Shown: positions 22,500-34,734 of the stretch, in pieces
Layout: each line of letters starts with the position of its first letter
Position numbering within the stretch: the first letter of the stretch is position 1
From: Isoetes taiwanensis
Lineage: Eukaryota > Streptophyta > Lycopodiopsida > Isoetales > Isoetaceae
Direction of reading: 5' to 3'
DNA length: 64,000 nt
Assembly (NCBI GenBank): GCA_021234155.1
Contig: JAJEKV010000100.1
Coordinates: 1,588,116-1,652,115, forward strand
Made by a program: the position numbers and the translations under genes
Notes under the pieces: model-generated
Seen by the model: only the letters and a program-made list of their open reading frames with translations
What the model was told of the DNA's origin: nothing
The model's database searches: none

Positions 22500-22726
22500 A
22501 TTAGCAATCTTGATCCCGAGAGTTTTAAATTTTGTATTAGCATATTATAAAACATGAATATAATTTCTTTTGCACTGTAAATGTTTGTTGATGTATTTTG
22601 TCTCCCCAACTATACCAACAAACATAAATAATGCAGGAGAACAAGTAAAACTAACCACATAGCCATGAATGACTTGTGTATGCAGTTAGAGGCCTAGACT
22701 CAGGGGAACGACAACGCCGAGAACAT

Positions 22727-24007
22727 ATGGAAGAACAGAGTCCACCCAGGCCACGCCCGGCAAGGAACCTGTTCGAGGAATTTGGAGCCATAACCCCAGA
22801 AGAAGAAATATCTCAGATGAGGACGGACCTGGAGCAAATAAAAGCTTTGCTGGCCGCGCAAGCAGGAGCGGGTTCGGTGGGCAACGCTCAGTTGCCACAA
22901 GCATCAACTCGGAAAACAGGAAGAGACAAGAAGAGGAGCAAGAGAAGGAGGTCCTCCAGCCCGGAGTCCTCCGACTCAAGCTCGGACTCAGACTCCGACT
23001 CCAAGGAAGAGGAAGACCAGAACCAAGACCCTACAGATGGAAGGCAGAGGAATACCATGGACGGACGACAAAGGGACACAAGAACCTCTGACTACCAGAA
23101 GAAAGTAGACTCTGCATTGGGAAATGTTTGGAAGGCCAGGAAGCTCGAGCAATTCTCAGGCGAGAATAGGTCAGGTATGGAGGCGGAGGCTTGGCTTGAC
23201 GAGATGAGTGAATATGGCAACGCCTATGGTATGAAGGATAAGGATAAAGGTAGGGTGGCAACAGCGAACCTGAAGGGAGCAGCACACATTTGGTGGAAGG
23301 GTTATGCCAAGGCTCATGGCTTAAGCAGGGATGCTTGCAGGTTCAAGAAGTTTGCTAAAGCCTTCAAGCGCCATTACGTTCCAAGAGAGCACAAGTCCAG
23401 CATGATGCAGCAGTTCTACAGGTTGCAGCAAGGCAACAAATCAGTGCAGAAATATACGGAGGAGTTCATGAGACTAAGGCTTTATGTGCCAAAGTTGGGT
23501 GAAAAACATGCAGTGGAGAGCTACATCGAGGGGCTGAACGAAGAGATCCGCAAGCTTGTAAGGGCAATAAACCCTAGAACAGTATCAGAAGCGGAGTCCG
23601 AGGCAATAAGCTTGCAAGGAACGGGGCCTCAGAATAGCGGGCAGAAGGCAGCAGTATTACCAGGATAAAGGCAAGGCAACAGGGAGTTATAGCCCTAGAG
23701 CAGCCAGTCCAGGCCCAGCTAAAGCCCCATATGGGGGCAACCAGGGGAAGTAGCAGGAGAAGAAACAGGTGTCCTTTAAGGACAAGCAGGAAGGGTCAAA
23801 CTACTCCAAAGCGGTGCGATCCTTTTTGCAGGCTATGCCCAAGGAGAAGAGACAGGAGTGCATAGATAAGCAGCTTTGCTTCAGGTGCTTCCAGCTAGGC
23901 CATAGGACAGCGAACTGCCCCTATGTCATGAGTGCAGCACTATCGGAGTTGGGAGATGGGACACTCTGTCTGACGATGACGGCTAGGAAGGCCGCGACTA
24001 CATTCAG
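22727..24007 (+). pseudogene. gag: Gag polyprotein (capsid and nucleocapsid) of the gypsy element
   Basis: Gag packages the element's RNA. ATG 22727 begins MEEQSPPRPRPARNLFEEFG. An acidic helix, a basic and Ser-rich stretch (KKRSKRRRSSSPESSDSSSD), and the retrotransposon capsid domain follow (KLEQFSGENRSGMEAEAWLD ... AAHIWWKGYAKAHG ... FKRHYVPREHKSSMMQQFYR). A shift near 23,640 and a TAG at 23,751 separate this from the nucleocapsid, which has one CCHC zinc knuckle, CFRCFQLGHRTANC, near 23,880. Another shift near 24,000 leads into protease. Whether the TAG is decay, error or translational readthrough cannot be told; the following codon is CAG. The frame is also open upstream to 22,676, but without an ATG. 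Confidence 0.9.
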
Positions 24008-27000
24008 GGTGAGTGTCATATCTTTGCCGCAATAGATACAGAGCAAGCAGAGAGCCAGTATAAGGTAATTTCCACAGTAGGGAAGGCCAAGGCCAAGTCA
24101 TTTATAGTCCTGATAGACTCGGGAAGTAGCCATAACTTTGCATCCCCCAGAATGGTTCAAATGTTGAAGTTGAAACCATTGAAGTCAAACCCGAGGCCCG
24201 TTGTGCTAGCAAGCGGAGCAGTAAGGCAGACGGCAGGCAAGAGAATCAACTTCGACATCGAATTACCAGGGATTAACATCCAAATGGGGGCAGAAGTAAT
24301 GGGCATTGGCAAGTACGACTTGATCATAGGAATGGAATATCTTGGACCGGCAGGGGCCATCATTGATTGTGGAAAGCGGAAAGTGACCTTCCCAACGCCC
24401 GACGGCAAGATCATTGAGATCACAGGTAAAGAAGTTGTTCCCATCACGCAGTGTATGTCTTCTAAGCGGCTGTTCAAGTGTATCAAGAGTGATCAAGAGT
24501 TAGAAGAAAGCAAAGAAGACAAGGTGCTCAACAAGCTGCCCAAGCAGATAGCTAGCTTGATCACGGAGTTCCACGAGCTCTTCCCGGATGAGATCAAGCA
24601 GCTCCCTCCTTATAGGGGAGTCGAGTGCGAGATATCACTCGAACCGGGAACAAAGCCGACAAGCAAGGCTCCATATAGAATGACAACGCAGGAGTTGACG
24701 GAGCTAAAGAAGCAGTTGCAGGAGCTGCTCGACCTAGGTTTCATTAGAGCTAGTGTCTCGCCATTTGGAGCGCCCATTCTCTTCGTTAAGAAGAAGGATG
24801 GTAGTTTAAGGATGTGCATAGACTATAGGCAGTTGAATAAGCACACCATTAAGAACAAGTATGCGCTCCCAAGATCAGATGACTTGATGGATCAGCTTCA
24901 AGGAGCAAGGGTCTTCTCCAAAATCGACTTAAGATCAGGTTATCATCAGATCCGGATAAAGGAAGAAGATATCCATAAAACCGCCTTCAGGATGCGGTAT
25001 GGGCATTATGAGTTCACGGTAATGCCTTTCGGCTTATCAAATGCCCCCACGACGTTCATGAGGCTCACGAACGACATCTTCAGGGAGTTCTTAGACACCT
25101 TTGTGAGTGTATTCTTTGACGATATTTTGGTGTATAGCAGATCCCTTGAAGAGCACGTACAACACTTAAGAAGAGTGCTTGAGAAATTGAAGAGGCACCA
25201 GTTGTACGCCAAGTTGTCGAAGTGCCACTTCGCAACTGAGAAGGTGGAATACCTTGGTCATGTGATCTCAGCAGAAGGCATCTCGACGGACCCCGCAAAG
25301 ATTGAAGCAGTAATTCAGTGGCCGGCGCCGAAGAATGTGCATGAGGTCAGGAGCTTTCTCGGGCTAGCAGGGTACTATAGGAAGTTCGTAAAGAACTTTG
25401 CTAAGATAGCGGCCCCGTTAACAGACCTGACGAGGGCAGAGAAGGTGAAAGATTGGGCAGAGCATTGGCACAAGAAAGCCCAAAAGGGGTTTGAATTGTT
25501 GAAAGAAGCTCTGACGACAGCCCCTGTCTTGACCCTGCTGGACCCGGAGAAAGATAAGCTTGTAGCAACAGATGCAAGTAAGATAGCTACAGGTGCGGTG
25601 CTTATGCAAGAAGAGCGTGTGGTAGCGTATGACTCCAGGAAGATGAACGACGCCGAAACGCGCTACCCCACGCATGATCAAGAATTGCTTGCGGTTGTCA
25701 GGGCGTTAAGAATCTGGAGGCACTATCTCTTGGGAAGGAAGTGTCAATTGGATACCGACCATCAGAGCCTCCAGTATGTATTCACGCAACCACACCTTAA
25801 TCTGAGGCAGCGGAGGTGGATGGAGTTCCTCGAGGAATATGACTTTGATATAGTCTACAAGCCGGGGAAGCTCAATGTGGTAGCGGATGCGCTTTCAAGG
25901 CATCCCCTGACAACAAGGGTGCATTGCAATGCAATTTCGACGCTCTCCAGCGACTTTGGTAAGAAGATTGAAGAGACCTTGCCAACGGATGTGGATTTCA
26001 GAGAAGTATGGGCAAGCCTCTCTAGGGAGGCTAGAACAGATAAAGAACGAGAAGCCTTCAAGCATTATAAGAAGGAGGGCAACCTGTTATACCACAAGAA
26101 CAAGTTGTGCGTGCCCGAATCATCAGGTGTAAGGAAATTGATCCTCCACGACACGCACAACAGCCCAATAGCTGGCCATGCGGGATTCATGAAAACATAT
26201 TTCAAAGTACGCAGCAGCTATTATTGGCCAGAAATGAAGAAGCAGGTAGCTCGCTACATCAGAGAATGTCAGCTATGCCAGCAGACAAAGGCGGAGCAGC
26301 TTCGAATTCCAGGGGCATTAGAGCCATTAGCGGTGCCAAACGCTAAGTGGGAAGTAATCAGCATGGATTTCATCACAGGGCTTCCAAAGACAATAAGAGG
26401 GAAAGATGCCTTGATGGTAGTGGTCGACAAGTTGTCGAAGATGGCACATTTTGTGCCCTGCAGAACCACAGATACGGCTATGGATACAGCAAAGCTCTTC
26501 ACCAAAGAGATCTTCAGGCTTCATGGCATGCCAAGGGAGATTATATCCGACAAGGACCCGAAGTTCATGAGTGCCTTTTGGCAAGACCTCTTTATGACGA
26601 TTCAGACCAAGCTATCCATGAGCACGGCATATCATCCTCAGACGGATGGCCAAACGGAGCGGACCAACAGGATCTTAGAAGACATGCTACGAAACTATGT
26701 CTGGAACAAGCAAGGTATGTGGGAAGAATTTATTCACTTGGTGGAGTTTGCATACAATAGCACCAAGCAAGAATCATCCCAAATGTCGCCATTTATGATC
26801 AATTACGGCTATCAGTGCCTAACTCCAGACACTTGGCACAACCCTGTGTCAAAAGTAGAAGTTTCGCAGCAGATGTTGGCCGATATGCAGCAACTCGTGG
26901 AAGAGGTTCGAGGGTATCTGCTAGCAGCAAGAAGTCGACAAAAGAGCATCGCCGACAAGCATCGAACAGTCAGAGAGTTCCAAGTTGGGGATGATGTATG

Positions 27001-27460
27001 GCTCAAGATCAAGGTAAAGCAGGCAAAGCTCCGCATCGGTAATTGCAAGAAACTTGCTCCAAGGTGGGCTGGACCTTTCAGAATAATCAAGAGAGTAGGT
27101 AATCAATCCTACAGGTTGGATTTGCCAGCACACCTAAAGATTCATAAGGTCTTCCACGTGAGTTTGTTGAAGAAGCACACTCCAAATCCAGACGAAGTCT
27201 TAGACACTCCAACGTTGTTGGAAATGACGGAGGAGCAGCTGGAAATAGTTCCAGAATTGATTCTTGATAAAGCTTTCAAGAAAACAAGGAGGTCGGAGTT
27301 CCTCCAATACTTGGTCAAGTGGAAACACTTGCCAGTGGAAGACGCGACATGGGTACTTAAGAAAGATTTAGTAAAACAGTACCCACAGTTTATGGAGCAA
27401 TGGGACGGCAAGGTCATCTCCGAAGAAATCGGCTCAGGCATGTCGATTTGTGTAGGTTAA
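24005..27460 (+). CDS. pol: Pol polyprotein: protease, RT, RNase H, integrase, chromodomain
   Basis: Open from about 24,005, upstream of the first ATG (24,152), so it is normally made as a Gag-Pol fusion. Domains in order: aspartic protease with DSGSSHNF at 24,116; reverse transcriptase with [44 protein letters not shown] and the catalytic FFDDILVY at about 25,110; RNase H with [31 protein letters not shown] and ALSRHP; integrase with an HHCC finger ([10 protein letters not shown] ... CQLCQQTK), a DDE core ([36 protein letters not shown]) and a GPF-type tail ([19 protein letters not shown]); a C-terminal chromodomain ([20 protein letters not shown]). ISDKDPKF in place of ISDRDP is conservative. 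No stop interrupts the 1,102-codon ATG frame, so pol looks functional. The chromodomain targets integration to marked chromatin. Confidence 0.97.
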   Translation, partial: QGECHIFAAIDTEQAESQYKVISTVGKAKAKSFIVLIDSGSSHNFASPRMVQMLKLKPLKSNPRPVVLASGAVRQTAGKRINFDIELPGINIQMGAEVMGIGKYDLIIGMEYLGPAGAIIDCGKRKVTFPTPDGKIIEITGKEVVPITQCMSSKRLFKCIKSDQELEESKEDKVLNKLPKQIASLITEFHELFPDEIKQLPPYRGVECEISLEPGTKPTSKAPYRMTTQELTELKKQLQELLDLGFIRASVSPFGAPILFVKKKDGSLRMCIDYRQLNKHTIKNKYALPRSDDLMDQLQGARVFSKIDLRSGYHQIRIKEEDIHKTAFRMRYGHYEFTVMPFGLSNAPTTFMRLTNDIFREFLDTFVSVFFDDILVYSRSLEEHVQHLRRVLEKLKRHQLYAKLSKCHFATEKVEYLGHVISAEGISTDPAKIEAVIQWPAPKNVHEVRSFLGLAGYYRKFVKNFAKIAAPLTDLTRAEKVKDWAEHWHKKAQKGFELLKEALTTAPVLTLLDPEKDKLVATDASKIATGAVLMQEERVVAYDSRKMNDAETRYPTHDQELLAVVRALRIWRHYLLGRKCQLDTDHQSLQYVFTQPHLNLRQRRWMEFLEEYDFDIVYKPGKLNVVADALSRHPLTTRVHCNAISTLSSDFGKKIEETLPTDVDFREVWASLSREARTDKEREAFKHYKKEGNLLYHKNKLCVPESSGVRKLILHDTHNSPIAGHAGFMKTYFKVRSSYYWPEMKKQVARYIRECQLCQQTKAEQLRIPGALEPLAVPNAKWEVISMDFITGLPKTIRGKDALMVVVDKLSKMAHFVPCRTTDTAMDTAKLFTKEIFRLHGMPREIISDKDPKFMSAFWQDLFMTIQTKLSMSTAYHPQTDGQTERTNRILEDMLRNYVWNKQGMWEEFIHLVEFAYNSTKQESSQMSPFMINYGYQCLTPDTWHNPVSKVEVSQQMLADMQQLVEEVRGYLLAARSRQKSIADKHRTVREFQVGDDVWLKIKVKQAKLRIGNCKKLAPRWAGPFRIIKRVGNQSYRLDLPAHLKIHKVFHVSLLKKHTPNPDEVLDTPTLLEMTEEQLEIVPELILDKAFKKTRRSEFLQYLVKWKHLPVEDATWVLKKDLVKQYPQFMEQWDGKVISEEIGSGMSICVG

Positions 27461-28296
27461 TTCTTGTGTAGTTAGGATTAATCTACGCATGCAACCTATG
27501 CTTCATATGGGTCGCATGCGTTGTTACCGATGATGGGACCACTACGGTGATCCCTAGGGCGTGGTGTAATGTCAATGTAGGCATGACCGCATTTCCGCTT
27601 GGAAGTCTACTTCTGTCCCACGGAAGTAGACGACCTCGAGAGAAAGGAGGTCATTAAGGAATGCATTGATAGGAAAGGCACCTTTAGCCCCATATATGCT
27701 TTGATAGGAGGAATCTATCCTTCACGCCCCCCCACGCGGGAAGGATATCCTCCACGCTGGGCAACTAGAGGTGTAGGCATGAGCGGCATATAGGCATGAT
27801 AAGACGCTGTCTCCACGGCCATTATGGAAGATTCATCCTCTTCCTACGCCGGGAAATTAGCCATGCATCCATGTAGATAGGTGGGGTGGTCACCATATAA
27901 CCAAAAATTTATTAAATAATTAAAATGGTACTAACGTAGTGTCGACTTGCAGGCCAATAGAGCGCTCCGGAGGGCAAGGAGGTCGAGCTACGAATTTGTT
28001 GGAATGTGTTGCAAGGAATGAAGAGTACCTCGAACAATAATTATAGATATGAAATGTTGAAATTTTGTCTAACTTAATGTCGTAATAACTAAACTAGTGA
28101 ATAACTTGTTTAATGCTGTTATGAATTGATAAGTATTCCATAGTATAACGACGTAATAATGTTCTAAAAATATTACCTTAGGGTAATCTTGGTAAATGTG
28201 TAAGTATTATATCGTATGCATCACGTTGATTGCAGATTGCAGATTTGGAAGATCCCAAGGTGGGGAGACCCACGATGCTGCGGACAACATCATTTC
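27461..28296 (+). other. Untranslated region between pol and the 3' LTR
   Basis: Non-coding. Parts recur after the pol remnant of the second gypsy element at about 43,190-43,500 (for example the GAAGTAGAC stretch and GGAGATTAG/GGGAAATTAG with GCATCCA), showing the two elements belong to one family. Confidence 0.7.
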
Positions 28297-28309
28297 AAGG
28301 TGGGGAGAA
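28297..28309 (+). other. Polypurine tract
   Basis: AAGGTGGGGAGAA directly abuts the 3' LTR and would prime plus-strand DNA synthesis. A related sequence, AAGGTGGGGAGA, occurs about 40 bp upstream. Confidence 0.85.
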
Positions 28310-29877
28310 TGTGACGTTCCAGCACAGTATACGGTCCCAGAACATATACTGTACTGCCTCGTCATGCGTACACGCCACTCTGACCGACGTGTACGCCGAC
28401 GGATAGCCAGGTAAGTAGCCCTAGGGGCAACTTGCTAGGTATGTTCATATGTTATTAATGTGCACATGTGCACATTAATGTGGGCACACCTTTCCATGTA
28501 GGCACATTTTGCCACCTAGCCATTAAAGGCAAGTGGGGCCTTTCCAATTATCCTACATGCTAAAATGGGTAATTGGAAACCCTAGCCCTAAACCCCATGT
28601 CTATTTAGGGTAGGAAAACCCTAACTTGCTAGTTTTCATTCATAGGGTTTTAGAGCTCAGTTTTGGCTGCCCCAGGAGCCAAAACTGCCTCCCAGACGCT
28701 GCCCAAGCGAATCGCACCATTAGTTTCCCTGGATTCGATCAGCTCAGCAGGATGGTTGAACTCAGGTCAGGAGGAGCCACCCAAGGATCAGGTATTTGGT
28801 CAATTTAATAGCTTAAACCATCTTCTAGTCATAGAATCAGTAGGTTTAGCCTATTAAATTGCCCATAGCAGCTATCTAGATCTCTAGATCCCAGACACTA
28901 ACTAAAGAACCTAACTCTATGATATAGATTAGATCTAGTTCTTTAGTTCTTCTGTGATGTATATGGATGATGTATCTCTGTGAACTCCTTGTATTGGGAA
29001 GGGGGGTAGAGGCCCTAAGGCTTTGTAGTTGATGCTCCTAGAGTAGCCTCTCTAGCACACTGTAGATTCGGCCTGTGTATAAGAACCACACCTGGTTGTG
29101 GGTGAAGGGGCCAGACTGACTAAGAAGGAGATTCGTGTCCTGACTCTTGAACGATCCCTCTGGTGTGTAAGGCCTACCGGGGATAATTGTGACTAGGTCT
29201 AATGTCTTACCACTGAGTGTGGGTAAGGCATGGGCTCGACACCCGTGAAGTGGTGTTCACTTTCCAGTGGGTTCAGTCGAATACGGGCAGTGGCCCTCTA
29301 GTCACCTTGAGTCAGCATGTAGATCTCTGGAGGGAGTGATCCCTACCTACCCCATCGGAACTGGGGAGATGAAACCCAGGAGTAGCACTCTTGGCTGCGC
29401 ATCCGGTGGGCTACAGTCAGGTCCCAACACTTTTGAACCTATTCTGCAAAGTGTGTGCACAGGAGGGGCGGATGGAGTGGACAACCCAATGCCATGTTCT
29501 TATGCCAGCCAAATCCATTGCCATGAATTCTGTCTGCAATGAACTCTGGAGACCCAAGCCGTCAGTCATCCCTTTGAGTCTGAGCCCTGGGTAGAATTCC
29601 CTATGTGATGTGCTGATCTTTATCTATGCAGATATGTGGACCATCCTTCGTGATGGTCATATGATGTTGATATATGTACTACTGACATGTATGTTTACGA
29701 CTCCGCAGCTAGGTAGGCCCTGAGGGAGACAGGGTAAATGACACCTTCATTCTTCCCACTGGAACTCTTCAAGGTTGCAGTGATACGTGGAGGGCCCTAT
29801 ATTAGCATGGAGCTGGTATGGGGGATGAACTCCTGTTTATGGGATGAGTGCACCGTATATGAGTAGGGGACGTCACA
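28310..29877 (+). repeat. 3' LTR of the gypsy element
   Basis: Begins TGTGACGTTCCAGCAC and ends ACGTCACA at 29877, followed by the target duplication GTAGT. It keeps CAG and CTG triplets at many places where the 5' LTR reads differently, so it is the better reference copy. Confidence 0.95.
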
Positions 29878-29882
29878 GTAGT

Positions 29883-30310
29883 TGTTGTTTTATATCAAAT
29901 CATAAAAATAAGTTACAGTTACATTGTCAATACTGGATAGATGCAGTATCTCATGAGTTTATCATTAGCAGACATTCCAAGTTTTGGATCAAATTTTGGA
30001 CACATCCAGCTAAAGATCAATGGTTAAGCTGCTACATTCTTAATGATCCTAAAACTTGTCAATGAAAAGTAGCATCAAAATAATGGAATGCAATATGAGA
30101 TCTACATGAAGTTACTACCTCAAATTAAGTTATATAATCTTGGCATTTCTAGTTGAAAGACAAATATTTCAGATTTAGATAAGAACCCCTATGTATACAT
30201 TTGGACACATGTATTGATAAGTCGATAAATATTAGAATATTTATTTGCTATTTTTTAAATATGGAGCTTGCATCAACAACTTGGGCTCCAGGTCACCACC
30301 TGATATTTTT
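29883..30310. other. No gene recognised; host DNA right of the gypsy element
   Basis: A/T-rich unassigned sequence that would have been contiguous with 16,723 before the insertion. Confidence 0.45.
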
Positions 30311-31084
30311 CTCTGCAAGGTGCACACACATGGATGATGATAGGTATCCTGTTCTTGCACTTGCCATGGCTGAATCTCCTCAGCGTTTGAAACGATGTTG
30401 GAAAGAGCATTGCACTACATGGTTTGCCCATTGGGCTGTGCAACCAGAGCACTGCCTGATGCTTGCCAGTTCTGATCCTGAGCTTTTGCAACAATATCTC
30501 AATGGTCGTTTTTCTCAAAAGATATGGGATGCAGTTACCTTGGCCCAAGTGAAAACTGGTCATTATCATGCACACATAAATCCCACCTTGGCACCAGGGC
30601 CCCAAGCTTATTTGCTTGCTTCATTGTCCAGGAACAAGCTTGTAGCTATTGCATCAATTTGCACGGGGTCCCACAGGCTACGGATTGAGACAGGTAGATG
30701 GGAGCGGCCGCAATTGCCAGTTACAGGTTATTGAAGATGAAAGCCATACTCTTCTGAGTTGCCCTGCTTTTGAGATAGTCCGGAATCATTTTTTGACCTT
30801 AGCATTCCATTCCACGCTTCCACAACTTCTCAGAGCACCATCTGTGCATGACTTGGCATTATACATACTTGAGGTTCTAGATGAACGTCGTCAATTACTG
30901 AGCCCTCAGTAGTCATTATCTCTGATTATCTAGTATCATAATTACTGCAAAGGTTTTTCCCTTGAAAACCTTTCGAGGCAGGGGTTTTTTAATCCTAGTA
31001 GTAATGATTGTACTAGCCCATTGTATGGGTCCCATGACCTGTTGGTCTCCGTGGACGTTAAAAAATCTATTCTATTCTATTCTT
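30311..31084 (+). mobile_element. LINE copy C: 5'-truncated 3' fragment
   Basis: Encodes the C-terminal end of the ORF2 protein found in LINE copies A and B: RYPVLALAMAESPQRLKRCW, SSDPELLQQYLNGRFSQKIW, then after a frameshift DESHTLLSCPAFEIVRNHF and LALYILEVLDERRQLLSP before the stop near 30,912. The 3' UTR ends in a (TCTAT)n tail at about 31,065-31,084. Abrupt 5' truncation is typical of LINE insertion. It faces copy A tail to tail across about 160 bp of A/T-rich DNA. Confidence 0.88.
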
Positions 31085-31289
31085 TGCAAATATATCTATT
31101 GTTTCTTTTTTCTTTGCAAAAATATATATATATATTGTTTTTTTTTTTTGGCCTCTATATCATCACCAAAAAGAATTTGTTTGCAAATATATGTATTTAT
31201 CTACAGTTCATGTTGAGAATGTTGGCTTAATCTACTATCCCATTCTCTATAGAATAGAATAGAATAGAATAGTTTTTTTAACGTCCACG

Positions 31290-34200
31290 AAGACCAATAG
31301 GTCATGGGACCCATACAATGGGCTAGTACAATCATTACTACTAGGATTAAAAAACCCCTGCCTCGAAAGGTTTTCAAGGGAAAAACCTTTGCAGTAATGA
31401 TGATACTAGACAAGCTTAGATAATGACTACTGAGGGCTCAGTAATTGCAGACGTTTATCTAGAACCTCAAGTATGTATAATGCCAAGTCATGCAATGATG
31501 GTGCTACCGAGAAGTTGTGGAAGCGTGGAATGGAATGCTAAGGTCGAAAAATGATTCCTGACTATCTCAAAAAAGGCAACTCGAAGAGTATGGCTTTCAT
31601 CTTCAATAACCCTCAGAATCGCAACAGTAATATAGTCTCGCCGCCGGCGAACTGGCGGCCGCCCCATCTAACCGCCTCAAACTGAACCGTGGGACCCCGC
31701 GGCGAATTGATGCAATAGCTACAAGCTTGTTCCTCGACAATGAAGCAAGCAAAAGCTTGGGGCCCCGTGCCAAAGTGGGATTTATGTGCATGATAATGAC
31801 CGCCACTTGGGCCAAAGTAATCAAGGCCCCATATCTTTTGAGAAAAACGACCATTAAGATATATTGCAAAAAGCTCGTGGATCGAATCGGCAAGCATCAG
31901 CAAAGGTTTCGTTGCACGCCCCAAACGCAAACCATGTAGTGCAATGCTCTTTCCAACATCGCTTTCAAACGCCGAGGAGATTCAGCCATGGCAAGTGCAA
32001 GAAACAGATACCTAACATCGTCCATGTGGTGCACCTTGCGATATAGTGGAGATGGCGTTTCATGGCGTAATGTTGAAGAGGCCAAAACCCGTCTCTTGTA
32101 AAAGAATAGCATAGGACACCGTTCTTTTAACTCCCAGGCTGTAAGTGAGAAAGGACTTTTGCACCCGCCCAAGCTCTCCCAAGCACTAGCACTAATGGCG
32201 TGCCCCCACACTTGAGAACCATACAAGAAAACAGCTCTACCAAAGCCCCAAACAAGTGGGCTTTCGGTGGCCAATCATGAATTTCACAATAAAAACAATT
32301 GTTTTGCATTGCATAGAGTGCTTCCATCTAGCGACCACCGCTTGGTAATACAATCGTTCCCGTGAGTGTGTTCTTGGCTAATTCTACACCAAGATACTTG
32401 TAGCTATCTACAACTTCAACTTCATGGCTATCATAGTGCATAGGGGAACATTGTGACGAAGATTGAACTACCAAAAGCTTGGTCTTTTGCGATTAACACG
32501 CAGACTGTGTTCTCACGTAAACCGCGCGAGAGCATGTAAATGTTGCTGCATACTAGCAGCGGTATGTGCCAGAAGTGAAACATCATCAGCATACATAAGT
32601 TGCCTAATGATATAGTGTGCCAAATGTGGACCTCCGCCGCCATGATTATCAAGCCATTCTTCCAATTGATCAATGTACAAGCCAAAAAGTGTAGGAGATA
32701 AAGGGCAACCAATAGAACTCCAATATTGCTAGTGATTTGAGTACACGATCTTTGGAAATTTAGCAAAAACCCTTTCATAGAGCCGATAAACCGCATTTTG
32801 AAGATCTTGTGGAACCCCAAGTGCCTGCAAGCGCTGCCAAAGAAGCTCGCGTGGTACTGTATCAAAAGCAGAAGTAAAATCTACAAAGCATATATAGAGG
32901 TCTTGTTTCAAACTTCGACTATGTTCAATAAGCATGCGCAATGTGAAAATATGGTCTATTGTAGAATGGCATGGACGAAAGCCTGCCTGTCCTACAAAGA
33001 CGCATACACCGGTATGTTACGCCCATGATGTCAATCTGCTTCAAGTAAGAGACGGCTAAGAGCTTTGAAAATATGGAACTTACCATGATCATGCGATAAT
33101 TAGAAGGGTCATGCTTATCACCGCTTTGTAAATTGGTGCGACCTTCTTGGCGACCCAAGTTTCTGGCAAGCCTTCTTGCAAAGCTTGATTTAAAAGAGTA
33201 GTGATGATTGGAAGCAATAGCGGACCCCCCCATTTAAGCAATTCTGCTTGCAAACCTTGAAGATCAGGAGACTTGCCATTAGATAGATGCCGCAATCCTT
33301 CTTTGACTTCCTCCTCTGTGAATTGAAGAATATCACCTACCAAAGGAGGTACGTAATTAAGGACCCCGGGATGATCCTATAAGTGGACCAATCGCTCATC
33401 CCATTCTTTGCATAGAAATATGTCCAAGGGTAGGAGGTGGTCGATATAATATTTTTGCGCAGAAGGTCCGAGGTTCACGAAAGCGATAATTCAAACATTT
33501 GCTTCGGTGCTCGGCAACAAAGCGTGCCTTCTCTTGCGTTTCAAAACAGACTTATAATTATGAATGGCATTATGTCGCCAGATCCGCTCAACTATCATTC
33601 GCAATTGTTTTTAAGCCGCTTGCGTCTTCATCAAACCAGGCATTTCTAGGAAAGGATTTCCTACCAGCATGAGCAACACCAGAAGTGCGTGTACCAAAGC
33701 AAGAGACAGCAGAAGTAAGCAAAGTATCAGCAAATGCTGCATTACGCTCTTGAAGAGTTGGGTAATCCAAAATACCTGCAAGCGCAGGAGCTAATGTCTG
33801 TTCATATTCAAAAGATCTAGAATAAGTCAAGCGAATGCGAGGGACAGGAGCCTGGATAGCAATGGGTTGAAGAGGTGGAAGCTGCCACTTTAATGACAAA
33901 TAAAGTGGATAGTGATCAGATTTTATCTCCTCATCTCTATGCCTTGTGCCAATTCGAAAATCTGAAATGAGATCCAAGGCTTGCACTTGGGAAATGACAT
34001 AATCAACAACACTAGTACCACCACCCTGCCTATCATGTCTGCATGTAATACCTTTAGAGTGTGGCCATTGCTCTAAGCCATTACAAAGTACCATCTCAAA
34101 GACTTCACACAACTGGATGAGCTCCCTTCCAAATGTTGAGACGGGTTTATTAGCATCAGGCGATGAACGTGGAAAGACTGTATCATTAGCAGACATCCAT

Positions 34201-34730
34201 AAAGGGTCACGAACATCCTCAAGTATGAGTTGAGCAGCTTGCATTTCAGCAGTGCGAGCATTGAAATCACCAAGAAGAATAACATGCCCCAACTGTTTGA
34301 ATTGAGCAATGTCATCATAAAGATCACCATAAGGATCACTGCGAGCGACATCATATTCATCATAAAAGGTGACGATGTAGGTGGGAAGTAACAGGCAGCA
34401 ACAAAAATGGTACTACTATTGTGGCAATGAAGTTTGATCCACATGTAGCGATTATATCTATCAGCTTTATGAAGCGTGATATATGGAGCAAGGGCATCCT
34501 TGAAATAGCAAGCAACTCCACCGTAACCTCGTTGCCCATGACATTCATTAAATAATGAAAAGAATTGATAGCTTTGTAAAATGAGGTAGCCGTTTTATTG
34601 AATGCTCCCACGTTTCCATGAGCAGAATGATATCCATATCTTTTGCAATGGGATTCAAGCCATCACCTTTACGCCAGGGAAAACCTCGACAATTCCAGGA
34701 CACCAACCGAAGGCACATTTCCTAGGAAGG
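31290..34730 (-). pseudogene. LINE A ORF2: endonuclease and reverse transcriptase
   Basis: Read from 34,730 down. The apurinic endonuclease domain has RLVSWNCRGF near 34,700, LLGDFNAR near 34,270 and SDHYP near 33,910; the longest frame is 34,292-33,588. The reverse transcriptase follows with SNYRMIMVSSIFSKLLA, CFVDFTSAFDTVPRELLW and a YADD-box region near 32,590. The C-terminal domain has GDSEG-frame fragments and LAMAESPRRLK. These motifs nick the target and copy RNA by target-primed reverse transcription. At least eight frame changes or stops break the gene. Confidence 0.85.
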
Positions 34731-34734
34731 TACA

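Larger units (their letters stand above)
16729..29877 (+). mobile_element. Complete Ty3/gypsy chromovirus-type LTR retrotransposon, 13.1 kb
   Basis: Both ends are defined to the base. GTAGT occurs at 16724-16728 and again at 29878-29882 as the 5-bp target-site duplication. Two LTRs of 1572 and 1568 bp begin TGTGACGTTC and end with the complementary CGTCAC[A/G]. A primer-binding site follows the 5' LTR and a polypurine tract precedes the 3' LTR. Gag, protease, RT, RNase H, integrase and a C-terminal chromodomain occur in gypsy order. The 4.4 kb between primer site and gag is unusual and holds two gene-like modules. Gag is interrupted while pol is almost intact, so the copy is probably non-autonomous. 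It inserted downstream of, perhaps within an intron of, the PTPMT-like gene. Confidence 0.96.

Noticed and set aside
30201-30734. 177-codon plus frame as an independent gene
   Set aside because: From 30,311 it is the C-terminal end of the LINE ORF2 protein; the first part is chance extension into flanking DNA.
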